Shown one piece after another: positions 44,022 through 52,634 of a stretch of DNA of 64,000 nt (position 1 is its first letter; every line of letters starts with the position of its first letter). The notes beneath the pieces were generated by a model. It worked only from the letters and a program-made list of their open reading frames with translations. It did no database searches and was not told the origin of the DNA. The DNA comes from SLDF01 sp964537925 (GTDB lineage Bacteria; Bacteroidota; Bacteroidia; Chitinophagales; Saprospiraceae). Both the position numbers and the translations under genes were made by a program. The stretch is from NCBI GenBank assembly GCA_964537925.1, contig CAZICV010000001.1:1302001-1366000 (forward strand). Direction: 5' to 3'.

Positions 44022-46202
44022 ATGAAAAGACTTTTACCCTTTGTTGCAGCACTTTTGGCGACAGGATCGATGGCGGCTCAGACCGAAGCTGATACCATTA
44101 AAGATGTGACGCTGAATCCCGTGAGTATCGTGGGAAACAAAGCTGCTCTTGATATCAAAAGACTGGAGCCGATCCAGAACACGTATATCTACTCCGGCAA
44201 AAAGACGGAAGTGATCGACCTGGTCAACAGGGATGTCTCGCTCACAGAGAAATACGGCCGCCAGATCTTTGCCAAAATACCCGGCGTATTCGTTTACGAT
44301 ATGGACGGTACAGGCAACCAGATGAATATCTCGACCCGCGGCCTGGACCCACACAGGGGATGGGAGTTCAACATGAGGAAGGACGGGATCATTACCAACT
44401 CGGATATGTACGGATACCCGGCGAGCCACTATAATGTGCCGATGGAAGCCGTGGAGCGCATAGAGCTGGTCAGAGGAACGGGATCGCTTCAGTATGGAGG
44501 ACAGTTTGGCGGTATGCTCAATTACGTTACGAAACAACCGTCGGCCCGCAAGTTCTCTTTCGAGTCTATCAATACAGTTGGCTCCTATGGCCTGTTGAGC
44601 ACGTATAACGCTGCATCCGGCACACTCGGCAAGTTTCGCTACTCAGTGTGGTTCAACAAAAAATCCCTGCAGGGCTACCGGGAGAACGGAGATTCACAGT
44701 ACAACTCCGAGAATGTGTCCCTGTACTATGACTTCTCGGACGACCTGACCCTGAAAGTCGAATGGACGCACTCCAACTACCTGATCCACCTGGCGGGTGC
44801 ATTGACGGATAGTATGTTCAGGCTGGACCCGAGAGCGTCTACGCGCTCCCGCAACTACTACAGCCCGAGCATTCACGTTCCTTCGGTCACACTTGACTGG
44901 AAACTGTCCGAGTCAACACAGATCAAGCTGACTTCTTCCGCGATCCTGGGTTCCCGCAACAGTGTGATGTTCGACCGTCCGACGACTACAGTCGATACGA
45001 TCAATCCTGCTACGCTTCAGTACAGCAACCGCCAGGTCGATATCGACCTGTTCAACAGCTATTCTACTGAGTTGCGTGTGATGCATTCTTATGGACTGCT
45101 GGGCCAGACCAGTACCCTGGCTGCCGGAGTACAGTATATGAACAATGACCTGTATCGCAGACAGCAAGGCCGCGGCACTACGGGCACGGACTACGATCTG
45201 TCCCTGGCGGTTCCGGGATGGGGCCGTGAGATGCACTTCAAAACAAGCAATATAGCCGCATTCGCAGAAAACAGGTGGCAGCTTTTCGAAGGCTTCTCAC
45301 TCAATACCGGGGCGAGGATGGAGGTTGGTCAGAGCGACTTCACGGCAGTGATCACCAACTATCCGGATGACCTGATACCTAATACCATTGAACATAAATT
45401 CCCGCTTTTCGGAGCCAGCTTTGAGTATGCCTGGAATCCCAATATGAATGTCTATGGCGGCTGGTCTCAGGCATACAGGCCGGTGATCCTGAAGGACATC
45501 ATACCCGGATCTACTTTTGAACGGGTAGACAAAAACCTCAAAGACGCCTTTGGGCACAATATGGAGATCGGGTTCCGCGGCAACTGGAATATCCTGAAGT
45601 GGGATGTGACGGCATTCAATATTCAGTATAACAACCGCCTGGGTACTATCGCACAGACGGATGACAACGGCGACCTGATCATCTACAGGACCAATATCGG
45701 CAACTCCCGCACGACAGGCGTGGAGCTGTTCCTGCAGGCTGACGTGGCCCTGAATAATGTGTCAGGGATCTCCGTGTTCACTTCTACTTCCTATATGGAT
45801 GCACGCTACCAGGAGGCTGCGATCCGCTCCGGCAACGACAATATAGATGTCAGCGGGAATAAAGTAGAAAGTGTGCCGGAATGGATATCCCGCAACGGTG
45901 TCACGTTCAGGTACAAAATGGTCAGCCTGACCGCATTGTACAGCTATACCTCAGAGTCATTTGCGGACGCCCTGAACAGCGTGGAACCCAACGCCAATGC
46001 AGCTACGGGTCTTGTACCGGCTTACGGTCTGCTGGACCTCAACGCCTCCATACAGATCACCAGTGAAATACAACTGAGACTCAATGCAAACAATGTTCTC
46101 GACAAACAGTATTTCACCAAGCGGCCGCAGTTTTATCCTGGTCCGGGTATCTGGCCGTCTGACGGTCGTACGATCTCGGCTACAGTCGCAATCAGGATCT
46201 GA
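44022..46202 (+). CDS. TonB-dependent outer-membrane receptor, FecA-type
   Basis: 726 residues. A signal peptide (MKRLLPFVAALLATGSMAAQ) leads directly into a plug domain (TEKYGRQIFAKIPGVFVYD, STRGLDPHRGWEFNMRKDG, ERIELVRGTGSLQYGGQFGG). A 22-stranded-type barrel follows, with TonB-receptor features such as GFSLNTGARMEVGQ and a final strand ending in Ile (TISATVAIRI). No N-terminal CarboxypepD-like or STN signalling domain is present, so it should not signal through a FecR-type anti-sigma factor. The plug resembles ferric-citrate receptors. Given the HMA neighbours the ligand could be another metal complex. A hairpin terminator follows. Confidence 0.92.
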   Translation: MKRLLPFVAALLATGSMAAQTEADTIKDVTLNPVSIVGNKAALDIKRLEPIQNTYIYSGKKTEVIDLVNRDVSLTEKYGRQIFAKIPGVFVYDMDGTGNQMNISTRGLDPHRGWEFNMRKDGIITNSDMYGYPASHYNVPMEAVERIELVRGTGSLQYGGQFGGMLNYVTKQPSARKFSFESINTVGSYGLLSTYNAASGTLGKFRYSVWFNKKSLQGYRENGDSQYNSENVSLYYDFSDDLTLKVEWTHSNYLIHLAGALTDSMFRLDPRASTRSRNYYSPSIHVPSVTLDWKLSESTQIKLTSSAILGSRNSVMFDRPTTTVDTINPATLQYSNRQVDIDLFNSYSTELRVMHSYGLLGQTSTLAAGVQYMNNDLYRRQQGRGTTGTDYDLSLAVPGWGREMHFKTSNIAAFAENRWQLFEGFSLNTGARMEVGQSDFTAVITNYPDDLIPNTIEHKFPLFGASFEYAWNPNMNVYGGWSQAYRPVILKDIIPGSTFERVDKNLKDAFGHNMEIGFRGNWNILKWDVTAFNIQYNNRLGTIAQTDDNGDLIIYRTNIGNSRTTGVELFLQADVALNNVSGISVFTSTSYMDARYQEAAIRSGNDNIDVSGNKVESVPEWISRNGVTFRYKMVSLTALYSYTSESFADALNSVEPNANAATGLVPAYGLLDLNASIQITSEIQLRLNANNVLDKQYFTKRPQFYPGPGIWPSDGRTISATVAIRI

Positions 46203-46279
46203 TCGCCGGAGCCGGTATTCTCTGCTGGCAGGTGTGACCGGTAAGTAAGAATTTCAACGCTTTGAATATATTGGCAGAA

Positions 46280-46314
46280 AGGCCGGATACGGGTAGATCT
46301 ACCCGGTCCGGCCT
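46280..46314 (+). terminator. Hairpin after the TonB receptor gene
   Basis: Outer 8-bp stem AGGCCGGA/TCCGGCCT (46280..46287, 46307..46314) around an inner perfect 16-bp palindrome (46290..46305), followed by TCTGGTTT. The T-run is weak but position and stability fit a terminator 77 bp after the stop. Confidence 0.65.
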
Positions 46315-46354
46315 TCTGGTTTCCGGTGCGGGCGGATCCAAGAGCGAAAAAAGA

Positions 46355-46362
46355 TATATTTG
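46355..46362 (+). promoter_or_regulatory. -7 promoter box of the methyltransferase gene
   Basis: TATATTTG, an exact TAnnTTTG match, 33 bp before ATG 46396. Confidence 0.6.
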
Positions 46363-46395
46363 TATGCGACCGCACAAAATGCATGAAAACACGCA

Positions 46396-47145
46396 ATGGA
46401 AACCAACTCCTACGACTCGATAGCCCGGGAATACAAAGACTCCAAACTGTTGCCTTTCAGGATCTGGATCGAAGCATATACGCTTGAACACCTTGCCGGC
46501 GATGTGAGCGGTCGGCAGGTGCTGGATCTCGCCTGCGGCGAAGGGATCTATTCACGGAAGCTGAAACAGATGGGCGCCGCGGATGTCCTGGGCGTTGATC
46601 TGTCTGCCGCTATGATCGGGCTGGCGAACGCTGCCGAAGCGGCAGAACCCCTGGGCTGCAGGTACCAGGTACATGATGTGCTCCACCTGAGCGGCCAGGG
46701 ACAATTTGACCTGGCAGTAGGTATGTACCTGCTCAACTATGCACGATCGCGGGAGGAGCTGGCGCGGTTTTGCAGGGTCGCATTCGATCACCTGAAGCCG
46801 GGTGGTCGGTTTATAGGCTTCAACGACAACCCGATGAACCCGGTCGAATACTATGCCTCTTACCGGCCGTACGGATTTCTCAAGGAGAGCCCGCCGGATC
46901 GCCGGGAAGGAGACTATGTGCGCTATACCCTGTTCAACCCGGACGGAACGGAGTTTGCGTTTGACAACTTTTACCTGGACCCGGCAGCTTATACGGAGGC
47001 GTTCGGGGCGGCCGGATTCGCAGATTTCCGGTGGGAGGGTCCGTTCCTGCACCCGGCCGAACCGGCGGCGCCCGACCGGTCATATTGGGATCAGTTCATG
47101 ACATGGCCGCCGCTGATCGGGTTCTCCGCCAGGAGACCCGACTGA
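46396..47145 (+). CDS. Class I SAM-dependent methyltransferase, substrate unknown
   Basis: 249 residues. SAM motif I is VLDLACGEGIYSRKLKQMG, motif II GVDLSAAMI, and the later FDLAVGMYLLNYARSREEL with FDHLKPGGRFIGFNDNP completes the Methyltransf_11/25 pattern of small-molecule methyltransferases. Soluble. It has its own promoter box, and nothing in the neighbourhood indicates a pathway. 72 bp before the next same-strand gene. Confidence 0.85.
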   Translation: METNSYDSIAREYKDSKLLPFRIWIEAYTLEHLAGDVSGRQVLDLACGEGIYSRKLKQMGAADVLGVDLSAAMIGLANAAEAAEPLGCRYQVHDVLHLSGQGQFDLAVGMYLLNYARSREELARFCRVAFDHLKPGGRFIGFNDNPMNPVEYYASYRPYGFLKESPPDRREGDYVRYTLFNPDGTEFAFDNFYLDPAAYTEAFGAAGFADFRWEGPFLHPAEPAAPDRSYWDQFMTWPPLIGFSARRPD

Positions 47146-47217
47146 GCTGTGTGTCAGTCAGTCATATACGCAGGTAGAAGCCCTGCACGTTATGCTTCAT
47201 AAAAGCCAAGAGATAAT

Positions 47218-47619
47218 ATGCAAAATCGTTGGATATGCCTGGCATGGATGCTGGCAATAGCTTGTGTCGCCGGTTCTTGTAAGAAGGATAGTGAATCACG
47301 CAATGAGATCACCATAGAGATACGGAAACCGGTAGCCGGGCAATCGGTTTCACCGGGCAACCTGGAGGTCGAGATATACCTGGAGGCTGATCAGCTCGTC
47401 CATGAAGTTCGTACGCGGCTCTATCCTACCAATAACCAGGGCGATCTTATCCTGGATAAAGAGGAACACCTGCACCGGCAATCCGGTACCCTGCGTTACG
47501 AGGGTATATCTTTGTTTACGTATCCCGGCGGCACATCATTTACTCTGAAAGTAGAAGTCTGCCGGGACAATGCCTGCAGCCAGGAGAAAGAAGAGCGCAC
47601 AATTTCCTTCAGCATCTGA
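47218..47619 (+). CDS. Small lipoprotein with a single beta-sandwich-like domain
   Basis: 133 residues. The signal peptide ends in a lipobox (WMLAIACVAGSCKKDS, lipidated Cys about residue 21). The mature part is strand-rich (ITIEIRKPVAG, LEVEIYLEADQLVHEVRTRL, TSFTLKVEVCRDNAC), suggestive of a single Ig-like or FlgD-like sandwich. No named family recognised. Probably faces the periplasm or outer surface. Confidence 0.68.
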   Translation: MQNRWICLAWMLAIACVAGSCKKDSESRNEITIEIRKPVAGQSVSPGNLEVEIYLEADQLVHEVRTRLYPTNNQGDLILDKEEHLHRQSGTLRYEGISLFTYPGGTSFTLKVEVCRDNACSQEKEERTISFSI

Positions 47620-47946
47620 GACGATCTGGCCCGAACCTCTATTGAATGATTTTGCGCCATTGGCGCGGTCCGGTCGCTTATAGCCGAGGTCGCCTGTGCG
47701 GCGGTGGCGTGTCGGTGTTTTTCCCTGGGGTATCGTCGCCGGATGATGTATTTTTCCGGGAGCGATGATACGGAAACCGGTCAGGTGGCAGATCAGCGTT
47801 GGAACTGAAAGACCCGGCCGCTGTATTTCAACAGAAAAAGAAGGAACAAAATGGATGTGTAGATCAAAGTAGCCGTCATGATTCCCTGAGTGTAAGGTTA
47901 CAAGTATTCATTAGACGGGCTGAAGAGTAAAAACAGTTGGGTAAGG
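47620..47946. other. Intergenic region with one tiny minus-strand frame
   Basis: 327 bp between the lipoprotein gene and the TIGR02757 gene. No exact promoter box for the downstream gene; TATTTTTC at about 47728 is the nearest match. A 28-codon frame lies on the minus strand (see separate entry). No terminator hairpin with a T-run is seen. Confidence 0.5.
47793..47879 (-). CDS. Possible 28-residue membrane peptide
   Basis: A short ATG-to-TGA frame reading MTATLIYTSILFLLFLLKYS and then GRVFQFQR. A 16-residue hydrophobic core with a basic tail is what a single-span microprotein looks like, but a chance frame of this length is common and no promoter or ribosome site supports it. Confidence 0.15.
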   Translation of the reverse strand: MTATLIYTSILFLLFLLKYSGRVFQFQR

Positions 47947-48756
47947 ATGCAAGAAAAAGACGATAAGGACCTGAAAAACTATCTGGACACGCTCGTGGAC
48001 CGGTTTAACCGGCCTGCTTTCATCTCCACAGACCCGATCAGTATACCACATCGCTATACGCGGAGACAGGATATAGAGATCGCAGGATTCATCGCCGCTA
48101 CTTTTGCCTGGGGCCAGCGCAAGACGATCATTGCCAAGGCCGGTGATTTCTTGTCCAGGATGGGACGTCATCCGTATGAATTCATTCTTGATCACAGGGA
48201 ACAGGACCGGGAGGCTTTTCTTGATTTCAGGCACAGGACCTTCCAGGCGACCGATGCATTGTATTTTCTGGATTTCCTGCAGCGGTACTACCGGGCACAT
48301 GAAACCCTGGAAGAGGCTTTTTTGACGGAGAGCGGAGGTTTTCATTCTGCTTTTGAGGCACTGCACGGTTTTCACGGCCGGTTCTTTGATGCCCCGTATG
48401 CGCCGAAACGTACGGTAAAACATCTCCCGGATCCGGGCAGAAAATCTACATGCAAGCGGCTCAATATGTTCTTGCGGTGGATGGTGCGCCGGGACGACCG
48501 GGGTGTAGACTTCGGTCTCTGGCAAAGGATCGATCCGGCGGCTCTTCAGATGCCGCTGGATGTACACGTAGAGACCCATGCGCGCAGGCTCGGACTGCTT
48601 GAGCGCCGGCAGAGAGACTGGGAGGCTGTGGCCGAACTGACGACAAGACTCAGGGTCCTCCATCCGGCAGATCCTGTGCGCTATGACTTTGCACTGTTCG
48701 GGCTGGGCGTACTACAAAAAGAAACACCTCCCTTTGAATGGGAGGTGTCCCTGTGA
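47947..48756 (+). CDS. TIGR02757 (DUF2400) family protein
   Basis: 269 residues. Family blocks include DIEIAGFIAATFAWGQRKTI, FHGRFFDAPYA, CKRLNMFLRWMVRRDDRGVD, MPLDVHVETHARRLGLL and RYDFALFGLG. The arrangement of helices with PLDVH and a nearby WMVRRDD resembles the HhH-GPD base-excision glycosylases, to which this family is distantly related, so a DNA-repair role is possible but unproven. Cytosolic. The last codons contain a hairpin that probably terminates the convergent DUF4783 gene. Confidence 0.88.
   Translation: MQEKDDKDLKNYLDTLVDRFNRPAFISTDPISIPHRYTRRQDIEIAGFIAATFAWGQRKTIIAKAGDFLSRMGRHPYEFILDHREQDREAFLDFRHRTFQATDALYFLDFLQRYYRAHETLEEAFLTESGGFHSAFEALHGFHGRFFDAPYAPKRTVKHLPDPGRKSTCKRLNMFLRWMVRRDDRGVDFGLWQRIDPAALQMPLDVHVETHARRLGLLERRQRDWEAVAELTTRLRVLHPADPVRYDFALFGLGVLQKETPPFEWEVSL
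48724..48748 (-). terminator. Terminator for the DUF4783 gene, inside the 3' end of the TIGR02757 gene
   Basis: Perfect 9-bp stem ACACCTCCC (48724..48732) with GGGAGGTGT (48740..48748) and a 7-base loop. Read on the minus strand it is followed by TTTCTTTTTG, so it is oriented for the DUF4783 transcript, whose stop codon is 56 bp upstream, while lying within coding sequence of the convergent gene. Confidence 0.65.
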
Positions 48757-48803
48757 AGTCTCGCAATATGACTAATCTTTAAAGAGGGTAAACCCAGCCG
48801 GCA

Positions 48804-49184
48804 TTACCCGCGGTCAAACCGTATCTCCTGGATGACATTCCTGGCGCCGCTTTGCTTCATGAACAAATAGACGCGGTAGGTACCGCCGGAAGTGGTCAGC
48901 TGCCCGATCGTATACTTGGAGTCTTTGCCCTTGGAGCTACCCTGGTGCATCTCCTGGAAGCCGGTAGGCTTGTTGGATCCGAAGAACTTCTGTATTGCGG
49001 CGGCGGCTTCTTTTTTGTTGTACAGATCCTGGCCTTCCAGAATACATACTTCGACTGTCTCGTCAAAATGTTTTGACAAGGCAATGGCATCGCCGGACTG
49101 GATCGCCGAAAAGATCTCGCTCATCTGTGCTTTTGCAGGCAGAGCGGCGACGGCGACGAACAGGATCAAAAAAAGATTTTTCAT
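48804..49184 (-). CDS. DUF4783 family exported protein
   Basis: 126 residues with a signal peptide (MKNLFLILFVAVAALPAKAQ). The mature part is an NTF2-like fold: SEIFSAIQSGDAIALSKHFD, AAAAIQKFFGSNKPTGFQEM, and a strand-rich end (TYRVYLFMKQSGARNVIQEI). DUF4783 is a conserved Bacteroidota family of unknown role. A minus-strand TAAATTTG box at 49267..49274 gives a leader of roughly 75 nt. Confidence 0.88.
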   Translation of the reverse strand: MKNLFLILFVAVAALPAKAQMSEIFSAIQSGDAIALSKHFDETVEVCILEGQDLYNKKEAAAAIQKFFGSNKPTGFQEMHQGSSKGKDSKYTIGQLTTSGGTYRVYLFMKQSGARNVIQEIRFDRG

Positions 49185-49266
49185 GGCTGTGTGAGTTTTG
49201 ATGGAATCAGGTTGTTGATATCCTAATCACGAAACAAGATGAGAAAAGTTTCTATTCTATATGGTA

Positions 49267-49274
49267 CAAATTTA
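49267..49274 (-). promoter_or_regulatory. -7 promoter box of the DUF4783 gene
   Basis: TAAATTTG on the minus strand, an exact TAnnTTTG match, 83 bp upstream of the start codon. Confidence 0.5.
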
Positions 49275-49393
49275 ACAAGATTCTATTCGGCCGACACAGA
49301 ATTGCGCAGAATGATGTTACCGGAAAGGTGTAAACACACTACCTTTTCTCTTTGTTGTGCATCTGCAACCTTGTCGTGGCGTACCTTTATAGT

Positions 49394-50923
49394 ATGGATC
49401 CTTCAAAAGCTTTTCTGATCATACTCGACGGATGGGGCCGCGGGTCAGACCCGGCCGTGAGCGCCATAGCCCGTGCCCGTACACCGTTTGTAGATAGTCT
49501 CTATGACGTGTACCCCCATTCTGAACTGATCACTTACGGCGAGGATGTCGGCCTGCCCGAAGGGCAGATGGGCAACTCCGAGGTAGGTCACCTTAATATC
49601 GGAGCTGGCCGGGTAGTCTACCAGGAGCTCGCACGGATCAACAAATCGATTCGCGAAGGAGAGCTCTCCCATCTTGCCCCTTTGCAGGAGACACTTGACT
49701 ATGCGGCTGAACAAGGCAAGGCTGTTCACCTGCTGGGCCTCCTGTCCGATGGCGGCGTACACGCGCACATACGTCACTTGCTGGCGCTTACAGAACTCTG
49801 CCGGAGCAGGGATCAGCAGCAGGTCTTTGTCCATGCTTTCCTGGATGGCAGGGATACGGATCCGCACAGTGGCGCGGGGTTTTTGCAACAGCTTTTGGAC
49901 CGGATCGCTGACAGCCCGGTGCGCCTGGCGAGCATGATCGGCAGGTACTATGCCATGGACAGGGACAAGCGCTGGGAACGGGTCAAAAAAGCTTATGATC
50001 TGCTTGTCCACGGGCGGGGTACGCCCAGCCACGATATGTGGAAAAGCCTGAAAGCATCTTACGAGGCAGGTATATCCGACGAATTTGTGGAGCCTGTCGT
50101 GGCGGTCGACGAGGAGGGGCGACCGCTGGGAGTGATCCGTGAAGGAGATGTGGTGATCTTCTTCAATTTCCGCACAGACCGCCCACGGGAGCTGACAACC
50201 GTACTCAGCCAGCAGGATATGCCGGAATGGGATATGTACCGCATGCCGCTTAGATTCCTGACCTTCACGCGGTATGACGAGCAATATGAGGGGATCCGTA
50301 CGCTTTACGAAAAAGAAGATATCCGTGAAACGCTGGGAGAGGTCCTGTCTTCGGCGGGCCGGACACAACTCCGGATCGCTGAAACAGAAAAATACCCGCA
50401 CGTGACATTCTTCTTCTCCGGAGGCAGGGAGGAACCGTTCCAGGGGGAGTCCAGGATACTTATACCATCTCCACGGGTCGCTACATATGACCTGCAACCC
50501 GAGATGAGCGCCGAACAGATCACGGAAGCTGTGCTGGAATCCATACATACTGAGCCGGCGGACTTTATATGTCTCAACTATGCCAATACCGATATGGTCG
50601 GGCATACCGGCATGATGTCAGCTGCAGAGAAGGCTGCGGAGACAGTAGACAGCTGTCTCGCCAGGCTTGTGCCGGAAGCACTGGATGCCGGGTACCGTAT
50701 ACTGATCATAGCCGATCACGGCAATGCCGACTATATGATCAACCCGGATGGATCGCCCAATACTGCACATACAAAGAACCCGGTACCATGTATACTGGTC
50801 AGCCGACCTGCCGAAAATCGTACACTTCGCTACGGCCGGCTGGCTGATGTGGCTCCGACGCTGCTGGAACTGATGGGTATACCGCAACCCCCGGCTATGA
50901 CCGGACAGAGTCTCCTGGCCTAA
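49394..50923 (+). CDS. gpmI: 2,3-bisphosphoglycerate-independent phosphoglycerate mutase
   Basis: 509 residues from ATG 49394 (MDPSKAFLIILDGWG); the frame is open from 49352. The phosphatase domain's metal site DGWG is at 12-15 and the catalytic Ser62 in GNSEVGHLNIGAGR is at the same position as in the Bacillus enzyme. The transferase domain carries HAFLDGRDTDP and GRYYAMDRDKRWERVKKAY; the C-terminal metal motifs are NYANTDMVGHTG and IIADHGNAD. Interconverts 3- and 2-phosphoglycerate in glycolysis, Mn-dependent, cytosolic. Its stop overlaps that of the convergent barrel gene by 3 bp. Confidence 0.97.
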   Translation: MDPSKAFLIILDGWGRGSDPAVSAIARARTPFVDSLYDVYPHSELITYGEDVGLPEGQMGNSEVGHLNIGAGRVVYQELARINKSIREGELSHLAPLQETLDYAAEQGKAVHLLGLLSDGGVHAHIRHLLALTELCRSRDQQQVFVHAFLDGRDTDPHSGAGFLQQLLDRIADSPVRLASMIGRYYAMDRDKRWERVKKAYDLLVHGRGTPSHDMWKSLKASYEAGISDEFVEPVVAVDEEGRPLGVIREGDVVIFFNFRTDRPRELTTVLSQQDMPEWDMYRMPLRFLTFTRYDEQYEGIRTLYEKEDIRETLGEVLSSAGRTQLRIAETEKYPHVTFFFSGGREEPFQGESRILIPSPRVATYDLQPEMSAEQITEAVLESIHTEPADFICLNYANTDMVGHTGMMSAAEKAAETVDSCLARLVPEALDAGYRILIIADHGNADYMINPDGSPNTAHTKNPVPCILVSRPAENRTLRYGRLADVAPTLLELMGIPQPPAMTGQSLLA

Positions 50924-51798
50924 AAGGCAAACCCGATACTGATCTGGTAGTTGAGGACCGTACGTTTGTCTTCGCGGTAAACCAGTTGATTGCCCGGTCC
51001 GACATCATACAGGGAAAGGAACATGTCGTTGCGGACGACATTTGCCATCCCGTACTGTATACGTCCGCCGAGATAAAGACCCTGGCTCAGGTACAGGGAG
51101 ATACCGCCGGTGAGACCGTAGTCGATGGTGCGGTAGAGATTGCCTGTGCGGCGATCATACTCGAAATAGGCATTTTGCTGGACAGGTACCTGGAATGTCT
51201 GCCCGCCGATCTGTACGTTGGTCAGCGTCCCCTGCAGGGCCTGTGAAAAATCTGTCAGCTCGTCGCCGCGATAATTGTGCTGAAGCTCAGCTCCGAAGGT
51301 GGCAGGGGTCGGTGTCTGTGCCGTGAATGTATAATCTCCCGTACCACGGCTTCTTGTCAGAAAGCCGATATAACCTCCTGCATGGAGTTCGATGCCTTTG
51401 GTTACTTTGTAGTATACCGTCAGTGGTATGTCTATGTACGAATTGGTGACGTTGAGGGTCTGCTGACGGGCGCCGCGGCTTACAAGACGATTGTTGTTGA
51501 TATCCCGGAAGACAAAATAGGATGCGCCGTCATAGTTGACCTCGCCGCCCTTCTGGGAGTAGATAAGCTCAAGGGATACACCGAGTTTTTCCTCGTAGTC
51601 GATTTTGTATCGCAGACCGGCCCCGATGTGAAAGCCGCTGGCAGTGCCCAGGCTTTCTACCGCCTGCCCGTTTGCATCCTGCTGAAGCGGGCCCCTGAAA
51701 GAAGAGATGTTGATACCGGCTCTGAAAATGCTGCCGATCCCCTGGGCATACATGGCTGTTGTCGTGATCAGGACCAGCGCAAGGAAAAAATACCTCAT
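50920..51798 (-). CDS. Outer-membrane beta-barrel protein (porin/PorT-like)
   Basis: 292 residues with a signal peptide (MRYFFLALVLITTTAMYAQ). Strand-like blocks with Gly and aromatic ends run throughout: FHIGAGLRYKIDYEEKLGVS, LELIYSQKGGEVNYDG, TVYYKVTKGIELHAGGYIGF, GGISLYLSQGLYLGGRIQYG, ending YQISIGFAF. This fits the outer-membrane beta-barrel domain family (PF13568-like). Ligand unknown. Terminates against gpmI with overlapping stops. Confidence 0.8.
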   Translation of the reverse strand: MRYFFLALVLITTTAMYAQGIGSIFRAGINISSFRGPLQQDANGQAVESLGTASGFHIGAGLRYKIDYEEKLGVSLELIYSQKGGEVNYDGASYFVFRDINNNRLVSRGARQQTLNVTNSYIDIPLTVYYKVTKGIELHAGGYIGFLTRSRGTGDYTFTAQTPTPATFGAELQHNYRGDELTDFSQALQGTLTNVQIGGQTFQVPVQQNAYFEYDRRTGNLYRTIDYGLTGGISLYLSQGLYLGGRIQYGMANVVRNDMFLSLYDVGPGNQLVYREDKRTVLNYQISIGFAF

Positions 51799-51897
51799 AG
51801 CGTCATTGTCTAGGGCGATAAATATACGGCTAATCTGTCAATCACTCTTGCCTGGCCGGACACCTGGTGTGAACTAGGCCGGAGAAATCAGAAGTCG

Positions 51898-51905
51898 TAT
51901 TTTTG
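51898..51905 (+). promoter_or_regulatory. -7 promoter box of trmB
   Basis: TATTTTTG, an exact TAnnTTTG match, 30 bp before the trmB ATG. It overlaps the left arm of the inverted repeat at 51900..51921. Confidence 0.55.
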
Positions 51906-51921
51906 CAGCCGCCTGCAAAAA
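51900..51921. repeat. Inverted repeat over the trmB promoter and transcript start
   Basis: Perfect 9-bp arms TTTTTGCAG (51900..51908) and CTGCAAAAA (51913..51921) around CCGC. It spans the -7 box and the predicted +1, so it could be an operator or a 5' hairpin. Confidence 0.55.
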
Positions 51922-51935
51922 GCGGGGATACTAAC

Positions 51936-52628
51936 ATGGCGAGGAGAAACAAGCTACGCAAGTTCGAAGAGTTGAGGGGCTTTCCCAATGTGTATGAGAA
52001 TCTTGATTTCGGTCGTCCGGCGCTCACGGGGCAACAAGGCCCGGTATCGTTGAAAGGTGAGTGGGCGTCCGGGCATTTTGGAGACGATAAGCCGATCGTG
52101 CTCGAACTGGCATGCGGTGGTGGCGAGTATACGGTCGGCCTGGCAAAGCGATTTCCGGACAAAAACTTCATCGGTGTAGATATCAAGGGCGCCCGCATCT
52201 GGAAAGGCGCCACAGCTGCTTTGGAAAACGGGATCGCCAATGCTGCCTTCCTGCGCACCAGGATCGAGCAGATCTGCTGTTTCTTTGCGCCCGATGAGGT
52301 GGCGGAGATCTGGATCACATTTCCCGATCCGTTCCTGAAGAGCAGCAAATCCCAGCGCAGGCTCACGTCACCGGGGTTCCTGGATCAGTACCGGGAAATC
52401 GTAAGGCCAGGAGGCAAAATACACCTGAAAACAGACGACTCCACCCTTTACGGGTTTACAATGGATACGCTGCAAAAACGATCCGGCTGTATCATAGAGA
52501 TAGCGTCTGATGATATCTATAGCGGAGACGACCTGCCGCTTGCGGAGCTGGAGATCAGCACCCGTTATGAAGAAATCCACCGGGCGCTCGGCAAGACGAT
52601 CAAGTATATACGGTTTTCCCTGTCCTGA
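51936..52628 (+). CDS. trmB: tRNA (guanine-46-N7)-methyltransferase TrmB
   Basis: 230 residues from ATG 51936 (MARRNKLRKFEELRGFPNVY). SAM motif I is VLELACGGGEYTVGLAKRFP, then NFIGVDIKGARIWKGA, and the family signature IWITFPDPFLKSSKSQRRLTSP matches the conserved PDPW-type block with Phe in place of Trp. It installs m7G46 in the variable loop of tRNAs. Cytosolic. Ends 6 bp before the convergent prolyl oligopeptidase gene. Confidence 0.94.
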   Translation: MARRNKLRKFEELRGFPNVYENLDFGRPALTGQQGPVSLKGEWASGHFGDDKPIVLELACGGGEYTVGLAKRFPDKNFIGVDIKGARIWKGATAALENGIANAAFLRTRIEQICCFFAPDEVAEIWITFPDPFLKSSKSQRRLTSPGFLDQYREIVRPGGKIHLKTDDSTLYGFTMDTLQKRSGCIIEIASDDIYSGDDLPLAELEISTRYEEIHRALGKTIKYIRFSLS

Positions 52629-52634
52629 CCAGGA

